Shown here: positions 56,459 through 64,000 of the stretch, piece by piece
Position numbering within the stretch: position 1 is the first letter of the stretch
How the letters are laid out: every line of letters starts with the position of its first letter
Source: Thalassia testudinum
Lineage: Eukaryota > Streptophyta > Magnoliopsida > Alismatales > Hydrocharitaceae
NCBI GenBank assembly: GCA_037157565.1
Contig: JAZHRO010000050.1
Location: forward strand, 44,526,001-44,590,000
DNA length: 64,000 nucleotides
Reading direction: 5' to 3'
Notes under the pieces: generated by a model
What the model saw: the letters and a program-made list of their open reading frames with translations, nothing else
Told to the model about the DNA's origin: nothing
The model's database searches: none
Made by a program: the position numbers and the translations under genes

Positions 56459-59292
56459 TGCTAACGCAGCGAGATTGTGGTTTTAAAAGATGTTCGTTGC
56501 AGTATAAATGAAATCGCTGCGAAAACAAATAAGAATTTATTACTTGAAAATCAAGGTATCCGAGGTCGAACTCAGGGAGCAAACTGGTATTTAAAAACTT
56601 AAGATCACAACTCACAATTTAATAAAAGCAAATGACCAATCCAATCAAAATTATGAAGTAAAAATGAGGTCAATGTATAGATAAATTCAAAAATAATGGA
56701 CGTCTGATGTAAAATCATACATCTTAAGTTGTTGCTGCTACAGTGCAAGGCTTATTCTTCTCCTTCTGACTTTGCCTTCTAATTTTCTCTCTTCTTTCTC
56801 TTTCTCTATGGCCACTCTTCTTTTGCCTTCTTTCTTCCTTTGTTCTTTGGCTTTCCTTTCTTCTGCTACAGTGCCGCCTCTTTCCTTTGGCTTCTGCCTC
56901 TTCTCCTTCTATACTTGGCTTTTCCTTAGCTTTGGCTTCCTTGTCTTCTTCTTCTTTCTTCTTCCTCTGCAGTCTTCTTCTGCAGCTAAGTCCTTCCTTC
57001 TCCTTCCTACCTTAGCTACTCTTGTCTTCTCTTCTTCTTTTCTTCAGCCTCTGCCCTGGGTTTTCTTCTTCAGCCATTCCTCTTCTTCCTTCTTGGCTTC
57101 CTTAGCTTTGGCTGCAGCTGCACCTTTGACCTCCTCTTCTTCTTCACTATGCATGCACACAAGAGCAAAACCTACCCCTACCCTCCCCCACGTCTCTCTC
57201 TATTTTGCCCTTGGGTTCGCTCTCCCAGAGTTGGGTAATCAGGTCGGGTTTCGCGCGCCCGGGTCCAGGCGCACCGACGTGGTGTAGTGCGTGAGAAGTG
57301 CTAGGTAAACGGGTCGGGTGCCAGGTCCATGTGAGTGTTTGTCATGGACGAGGCGGGGGCATGGGCAAGGGACCTCACCCCGTGTCGTTTGGAGGCGATG
57401 AGCTAAGAACACAAAAACAATATAAATGCCTTACCTACGTTGAGAACTTACGAGGTGGGACTAAAGTGTCCCACCCACTTCTGTGCTCGTCCCCCAGGTG
57501 GACTTCTTCAATTGCCGCTGCTGCAATCTCTCTCAAAGCCAATTGCCTGGCTGGGTGAATACGCAAGTCCAACCCGCACTTCCTGGAGCGCAGCACCTGG
57601 GTGGATGTAGACTGGAGCGCTGCTTGCAAGCTCCTTCACACCTTCGCTAATGGAGGTGGAGGTGCGAACCCGAAATGCACGCACACGGCCTCGCAACCTT
57701 GTCAAACAACGTGGGAATCTTCGCCGTGTCACGGTGAAGGTGAGGCGGGGGTTGGCGTGGTGCAGAACGGCCTAGGCATGTGTGCCTAGGTCAGACTGTG
57801 ACCATGAAGGTGCATGTGTTCGGTGGAAGTGTAGGGCATGTGTGGCGGCTGGTGAAGGGGCGGAGGATGATCAGTGAGTGATGGCGAAGGTGATGAGGTC
57901 GGTGGCAAGGCGTGTGGAGTGTGGGAGTGACGGATTCGCCTCGCCGGTGGTCGACCGGAGATGAGGGAGATGAAGGTGGACAATGGCTGTCGAGGGGTGT
58001 TTTCAGAAATTAAGTGGGAGAAACTAGAGAGTGGAAAGAGAGAACCTTACAGAGGGTAGTTAGATGAAGAGGAGGCAGAGGAGATGAGCGGCACATATAT
58101 GCCTTTGTTGGGGAAGAAAGCCCGTAGGTGAGGATGATGGTGACGAGGAGGTTGGAGAGGTGTGCGCTAGTGCAACGCAACGCGGAAGAGCGAGATGAAG
58201 ATAACTTTGCCACTGGTATGGTGTCAGAGCAATGAGAGGAGGGAGGAGGGATCACCGGAGCTTGCGGGTGGTTGACCGGAGATGAGGAAGGAGGAAATTT
58301 GGGGGAATTCTCAGGCCAATTCAAGCTTAAAAGATGCACCAAGGATCGGGGGTCCTTTTATAGCTGCTAGCCGAAACCTTTGTGCTTGGAAGGCAAGCCT
58401 CCAAGTGCAAAGATCTCACTAGAGATGGAAGGTGCGCAAGCCACCCAAATCTCTCGAGTGTTCGCATGAGAGATTTGGTGTAAATCCGATCTGGATATCC
58501 TATTCAGACGATGGAGAAGTCCTCAGAGAATCTTCCAAATCTGGGAGATCTCTGAGGATTCTAGGAGATATCCTCCTCAAATCCTCGTCGGAGTGGGATT
58601 CCTCCGCTATAATGGCGGAGGGACTTGAATGCAAAGAGTGGCGAGGAAGAGAGGGGGCTCTACGCAAGGGTTTTCAAAAGTTAGGGGCCAGAATGTAATT
58701 GGGTGGACCATTTTGCAAAGTAGGTCAAGATGACCTTCCCTTAGGCCCAAATTTGGTAAAAACCTAATTTAGACCTAAGGAATCTAATGGTGAAGTTGGA
58801 TTTTAGGTTTGACTACGTTTGAGTAGACATTTTGCATAAAAACCCAAATTAGGTCAAATACTAAGCTAGGACCCCTACCTAGGTCAAAATAGGTTCCAAA
58901 GGCCAAATTGAAGGTCTTAAACCCTAGGGGATAATTTTCCATGAATTTTAGAGGGTTTGGTTAATTTTTATCCTGACCAGAACCTTATAAAATTAAGTAG
59001 ATTTATTTTAGGGTTACAGAATGTCATTTAATTCTTAAATCTTACAATAACCCTTGTTTTACTGAACCATCCCACTTTTCCTTTTATTAAGTCCAATTGA
59101 CCTATGTTTAGCCCCTGAGAAATCCCATTGATGTACTGTAATTGTAAAATTGCAGTTTTACCCTTTAGTTCATGTTTCCTTCCCAGAACAGTAATCCCTT
59201 GAAGTAGGCCTTCTTTTAGGTTATGTAGGAGCTTTTGTTTACTTTCTTAGGTCAAAATGAGCTAGTTAGGGCTCATGATGAGGTTCTCATCA
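56459..59292 (-). mobile_element. Solo LTR, family B, nested in Element IV
   Basis: 2834 bp, aligned with the LTRs of Element III in reverse. TSD GTAAT (56454-56458) and GTAAC (59293-59297); the other LTR of Element IV shows GTAAC was the original, so the left copy has one C to T change. TATA box at 58355-58362, pyrimidine tract at about 56755-57140. Confidence 0.88.
58355..58362 (-). promoter_or_regulatory. TATA box of nested family-B solo LTR
   Basis: Minus strand TATAAAAG followed by GACCCCC, as in Element III's 5' LTR. Confidence 0.68.
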
Positions 59293-61547
59293 GTAACCAG
59301 CAGAATCAACCTCCAGAAGCACAAGGACTTCTCTTCTTCAAACCTCAGAAGAGGCACAGCAGCAACATAGCATAAGGCTCTCTTAAGTGCTTAAGAGCTA
59401 AGGCATGGCACAACAGAGATCCCATAAAGGCTTAAGGACCTCTTCAAAGTTTTACTAACTGTCGACAGAGGAGAGGGCTCAAATCCCAAGGAAGCAAAAC
59501 TCGCCCCCTCCTCAGTTTTCTTCTTCCTCAGATTAGGTCAAACCCAGGTATCCGGGTAAATGGATCCACTGCACAGACCCACGAGGTCTGAGCGTAAGTG
59601 AGGGCGTGGATAGGCATGTGATGGTAGGGACCTGACCCTAGTGATACGAAGGTGACAAAGCTACCACATAAATTCCTTTTATCTGTAGTTGTGCCCTCCT
59701 GAATCCACGATGTGGGACTAAACCCTTGAGGCTTCTTCACGTGCGTGCTGCTCTGGTTGGATCGATGAATTAGGGCAGTAACTGCAGTTGGTAACTTTGA
59801 TTGAGGGCCTAGACAACTGCAGCTGATGGCTCTACGTCGATTGCGGTCTGCAGCTGGGTGAGTTGGGTGCTGGAGATCAGTGAATGGGGTAGCAGAGCTC
59901 CGGCAAACACCTGAGGAAGAAAATACAGCCTTGCAACCCAATTAAATACGTCCAAAAGTTTCGTGAGAACTTGGAGAAGGTGCTCGTGGTTGTTTCATGG
60001 AGGTTGGAAGCCAGTGAACCTCTGTCGAGGTCGAAGAGGTAGTGCGGCGAGGGATGTGTTTGGGAAAGGGAGCGAGGGACTAATAAGCCCAACTAGGTTA
60101 AGGTTTTTCGTCAGTGAAGAGTGGTGAAGGTGTAGGTGGTCGTGGATTGCATTTTTCTGTGGTGTAGCATTGGCACGGGCTCACTGGAGCCATTACCAGA
60201 GTTAGAGAAGATGGAGTGGGTGCGGTTGGTTGGTCAGTTGAAATAGGGAGAGAAAGAGATAGGAAGATTCAGGAAGTAGAGAGAAAGAGAGAGAGAGACA
60301 TAGGGAGGGAGATAGTGGGTGGAGGTGATCGGCTATGATAGGTCAGTGTTGGAGAAGGAGGAATCGACAGCGATATGGCAACAAGGAAGGAGCGGGGAAA
60401 GCTGTCGTGCTTTGGCCGAAGATGATCGCGAGGGAGGGGAGGATGCTAGGCCGGTCAATTTGATCATTGGCTGGCTCAACGAAGAGGATAGAGAGGCTCA
60501 CCGAAGATGAAGGTGCAGATGGTCAGAGAAGGGGAAGAAGGGATTTTCGGGTCTAAACTTCGCTAAGGAGCAAGGAATTGCAACAGGGAAGCTTTTATGG
60601 AGCTCCTGAGAAAGCTATAGACAAGGAAAGGGCTTCTATAAGGCTTGAGATTAAAGGAGAAACACCCATAAATCTCATGAATTCACATGAGCTTTTCCTT
60701 GCTATTTGGAAGCCAAGACCGGTCCCAATCAATTCCTAACAGTGTGAAAATCAATCCCACCAAATTTGGTGGGATTTGATGATGATTTGAATAGGTTTAA
60801 GTGCAGTCAAAGTCCGCCTGGAGGTTGGTTGACCTCCAATGGCAGAAGGGGTCTTTTCATTAAGAAGACAACAAAGTTGGGGGCTAAATACAAGGAATTT
60901 CAAAAGCTAGGGGCTTAGAAGCGAAGAATAGAGTTTTAAGGGACTATATTACAAACTAGGTCAAGATGAATTCTGATTGAGCCCAAATTTTGGAACAAAC
61001 CTAATTTGAACTAAAGGAATCTGATGGTGGAGTTGGATTTGAATTTTGACAAAGTTTGACTAGGAAATTTGCATAGAAACCAAAATTAGGGCAGAAATCT
61101 ATTTATGACTCTATGTAAGGTCAAAATAGGTTCAAATGGGAAAATCAAGTATACCAAACCTCAAGGAATATTTTTCCTATGAATTTTAGGATATTTAGAT
61201 GAATTTTATTCTAGCGATAACCTCTATAATTTAAGCGGGTCTGAAATTAGAATTTGGGGTGTCATTTTGGTTTTCGAAATGCATGAAACCCCATTTCTGT
61301 CTGCATGGACCCACTTATTAGTCTTTAATGCTCATTTATCCTTTATTTTACCCTTGACAAACCCCTTGGTTTTTCTGTGTTCATGATATGCTATTAAAAT
61401 TATAGAATTAACCCTAGTTTTCGATTCTCTTCTCAAAACAGAATGAAGTGGAGTTATAACCCTGAGATGGTTATGTAGGAACACTTATCCTTCAAACCTG
61501 ACTAAAAGTGGCCAATTAAGACCTATTATGGTATTCCCATCAACGAC

Positions 61548-61978
61548 GGTGCTTGGCGGTAGATTGGATGTAGGAGGAGAGATGTTGGATGTTGGGGATG
61601 AGGAGTAGGATGAACCCAGATAAAGGAAAGCTTCACCAAGCTGGGAATAGGGATGAGGTGGTGGAGGTGATCATCTACCTAAATGGAGGTGAGGGGATGG
61701 CTCTAGGGTTCCCTATGAAGGTGGTGAGAGGATGGTTGCATATTTGGTGGAGGTATATGACTTTACACTAATAGTGAGCCTTTGGAGCTTGAGAATGGAG
61801 CTCTTGGGAGCTTGGTAGGCTTTTTGGAGCTTTGGAGTAGGTAGGAGTAGCATAGGTAGAGATGAAGGCAAATGGAGAGGTGTAGGTGGGTTTATATAGT
61901 GGTGGAGAAGGAGCTTTCCATGCGTGGACAATTACTGACATCCGCAATTGTCGCTAATGATCCACCCTAGTTGTCGCT
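61548..61978 (-). mobile_element. Family-D LTR, copy D2, right part
   Basis: Aligns with about 20420-20840 of LTR D1 (GGTGCTTGG..., GAGTAGGTAGGAGTAG). Cut at 61979 by the family-E LTR; the last ~0.67 kb of this LTR, including the tRNA-like module, is not in the window. Confidence 0.8.
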
Positions 61979-62194
61979 TCATAAACACTAGTTTATCATC
62001 ATTCTTATGCATTAAAACAAACCTAGCTCTTAGGATTTTACTCCGCAAAATGGGTTTTTGGGCTACATTTAGGCATAAATTAGGTTAGGCATGCATTACA
62101 TTTGTTATTGTCTTTTTGATATGTTTTTGTGAGTGTTAAGGATGAATAAATATGCAGATCCCTAAAACCCTAGCACTCAAGAAGGCAAACGGTG

Positions 62195-62900
62195 AGGGAG
62201 AAGCTCAAACTAGCTGGAACTCAGCTTGATCCAACTCACCATAGCTGGAACTTAGCTCACTTGAACTGGGGTTAGCTCATCCCAGCTCCATTCAGCTAAT
62301 CTCAGCATAATGGTAGCTCAAGAGAGTTCATTTTAGCTCACCTTAGCTTAAGTCAGCTCAGATCCAACTCAACCTAGTTGAGTCTAGCTCATTTTAGCTC
62401 CCATAAGTCCACAGGGAGCTCTAACTAACTTAGCTGAGTTGAATGGAGTTTACCCTAGCTCAGATCCAGCTACATCTAGCTCCACTCAACTCCAGTCAGC
62501 TGAAGATAACTTCATTCCAGCTCAGGAAGCACAAGTCCAGCTCCCGGGGACTCAGCTTAGCTCAAATCAGTTGAGCTAAGCTACCTTAGCTGCCTCAACC
62601 AGCTTGATCCTCCCTGGGAGCACCAGACCCAGCTCACCTCAGCTCATTATGGTAGAAGCTAGCTCACTTTAGCTTGGCTTAGCAGCTAGCAAAGAACTAG
62701 CAAGCTAAGACAGCTAGAGTAGCTCTATGCTAGCCTCTTCAACAGCTGCCAGCTCCAGTTCCAGCTCCAGACTTCTCCTCCTCAGCTCCTCTCTTCAAAC
62801 CCTAGCTCCAATACCTCCTCCTCTACTCCTCCATTAGCTAAGCTAGCTTAGCTTAGCTATTCTCCAACTTCCTTCGCTTGTACCACTCCAAAAACCCACC
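62195..62900 (+). repeat. AGCT-rich degenerate tandem tract in LTR E2
   Basis: I count 16 AGCT tetramers between about 62200 and 62440 alone, in words such as TTAGCTCACC and CCAGCTCCATTCAGCT. Confidence 0.85.
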
Positions 62901-63318
62901 TAACAACTCCACCCAACTAGCTCCACCTAAGCTCGACATAAGCTAACCTACTTGGCACCAACCTAGCCTACCCACCACCTCCAAAAGACACCTAAAAGTG
63001 GCACCAAAACCACCCTAACTACCCCCTTGTTGGCGCCACTTTTCCCTCCAAAAAGCCCCTTCATCTCCACCACACATCTCCCCTTAAACCCATCTCCACC
63101 CTCCACATAACCCCTCCTAGAACCTTTCTTGGCTCCACCTAAGACCACCTTCTAGAAGCTATTTTGGCGCCAACTTCAAGGGGTGCCACCACCCATAACC
63201 ACCCCCTATGTGTCCCTTGGGCTGGCACCAATTGCCCTTAGCCATAGGATCCCCAACCACCTCCATCTCTCCATCTTAGCCCTCCATTCCAAGAGTCACC
63301 TTAGCCCCCTTCCTACTC

Positions 63319-63326
63319 TATAAAAA
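63319..63326 (+). promoter_or_regulatory. TATA box of family-E LTR
   Basis: TATAAAAA followed by CCCACC, like the other families. E1 has a mutated version at the matching place. Confidence 0.6.
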
Positions 63327-64000
63327 CCCACCACCTACCACCATTTTAGAGCATCCTCCATTAGTGTATCTTGCTACCTATACCCACCTACACCTACGGC
63401 CAAGAAGAAGGAGTAGAGAAGAAGATTAAAGGGGCACATCACCAGCCCTTTTGGTGCCTTCTTCTCCCCACTCTCTTCAACTTGGGCGATGCCAAGGAGG
63501 AGGACTTTTCTACTTCAAGGAGGATGGCCAAGAAAAGGAGAAGGACCTAGGGTGGACGTCCACCCTTGGAGAGAAGCTTAGGGCATGCCCCCTTAGGGCT
63601 TGCTTTGGAGGACATCACCTTGGCGGACCATAGCAAGGAAGGAGTTGGAGGACTCTTTTCAAGCTTGGGAGATACCAAGCTTGGAGCAAGAAGTCCTCTT
63701 CTTCACCATCTATCTAGAGGATTTGTGTTTTCTTTTATTTATTGTAATTTTCTAGTAGTAAAAGCATTCATCTACTAGGTTTTTTGGTAAAACACTTTAT
63801 CATTAATCTAGTTGCCTTCTTTGCAATTTCTTTAGTTGCAATTTTTTTAATTGCTTTGTTTTTAGAATTCTTCACTCCCTCTACCTAATTATTCTAGGCA
63901 TCCACTTGCCTAGAGTGAGTTTAGGGAGAGGCTCTACTTGCCACTTTAGAAGTAGTATATTGAGTTGAGTGTAAGTCACTTTCTCGCCAACAATTTCGCA

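Larger units (their letters stand above)
43571..61542 (-). mobile_element. Element IV: Athila-like Ty3/gypsy retrotransposon, two nested solo LTRs
   Basis: 17,972 bp, or about 12.3 kb without nested insertions. Perfect TSD ACGAC at 43566-43570 and 61543-61547. 3' LTR 43571-45364; 5' LTR 56064-61542 (split). Tail, integrase, RNase H, RT, protease, gag, leader and PBS lie between, in that left-to-right order. The nested solo LTRs are 46240-49060 (plus) and 56459-59292 (minus). Coding parts carry stops and frameshifts, and the integrase catalytic Glu and an RNase H Asp are replaced. Confidence 0.93.
56064..61542 (-). repeat. 5' LTR of Element IV, split by a solo LTR
   Basis: Parts 56064-56458 and 59298-61542 align with the 3' LTR; together about 2640 bp. 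The inner terminus reads TA instead of TG on the plus strand (56064-56065). GA-rich microsatellite at about 60280-60297. Confidence 0.88.
61979..64000 (+). mobile_element. Family-E LTR, copy E2, runs off the window
   Basis: Reverse-complement homologue of solo E1 (40083-42348). Starts TCATAAACACTAG, where E1 has TGATAAACACCAG. The left flank is TCGCT. By E1's length about 240 bp remain to the right. Includes an AGCT-rich tract (62195-62900), TATAAAAA at 63319 and short frames that are not credible genes. Solo LTR or 5' LTR cannot be decided. Confidence 0.75.

Noticed and set aside
56772..57287. 171-residue hydrophobic frame resembling a membrane protein
   Set aside because: It lies in the pyrimidine-rich tract of a family-B LTR; Phe/Leu/Ser content follows from TTC/CTT repeats. 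No conserved domain.
1..64000. CRISPR arrays, bacterial operons, riboswitches
   Set aside because: No regular spacer arrays or prokaryotic gene layout; all content fits plant retrotransposons.

Overview
This window is plant nuclear DNA made almost entirely of nested LTR retrotransposons. I recognise no host gene, functional tRNA or rRNA gene, or CRISPR array. The evidence for a flowering plant with a repeat-rich genome is Athila-type Ty3/gypsy polyproteins (protease motif DLGAS, integrase text KACHLPVELEH), primer-binding sites complementary to plant tRNA-Asp, a Ty1/copia relic, and stacked insertions with 5-bp target-site duplications (TSDs). The species cannot be told from the sequence.

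Left half (1-35647). The oldest layer visible here is a minus-strand LTR of family A (21517-22175 plus 35434-35647). Element I (family D, minus, 1-21516, left end outside the window) inserted into it. A solo family-A LTR (7519-9670, TSD GGTTC) and the complete non-autonomous Element II (10236-19877, TSD GGGGG) then inserted into Element I's leader. Separately, the complete Element III (22176-35428, plus, TSD GCTTC) split the same old family-A LTR. Elements I and III carry gag, protease, RT, RNase H and integrase, all inactivated. Element II has no pol; it carries one long, acidic, unrecognised reading frame.

Middle (35648-43570). A decayed minus-strand Ty1/copia element (3' LTR candidate plus RNase H, RT and integrase remnants) is followed by an LTR-like region of uncertain family, interrupted by a solo LTR of family E (40083-42348, TSD ATAGA). 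That LTR holds an AGCT-rich tract and a 58-bp perfect palindrome. A short copia-like LTR start and one end of a second family-D LTR follow.

Right half (43571-64000). Element IV (minus, 43571-61542, TSD ACGAC) sits inside that second family-D LTR. It is itself split by a solo LTR of family C (46240-49060, TSD GATTT) and a solo LTR of family B (56459-59292, TSD GTAAT/GTAAC). The family-D LTR resumes at 61548 and is cut at 61979 by a second family-E LTR that runs off the window.

No element here looks able to move itself: catalytic residues are lost in RNase H (I, III, IV), integrase (IV) and copia RT, and nonsense codons are frequent. The most unusual content is Element II's private ORF and its leader block shared with Element I, a tRNA-like module with matching Pol III A and B boxes in the family-D LTR, large palindromes in LTR promoter regions, and the AGCT tract of family E. 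LTR boundaries rest on TG...CA ends plus TSDs found by eye; domain limits are approximate.
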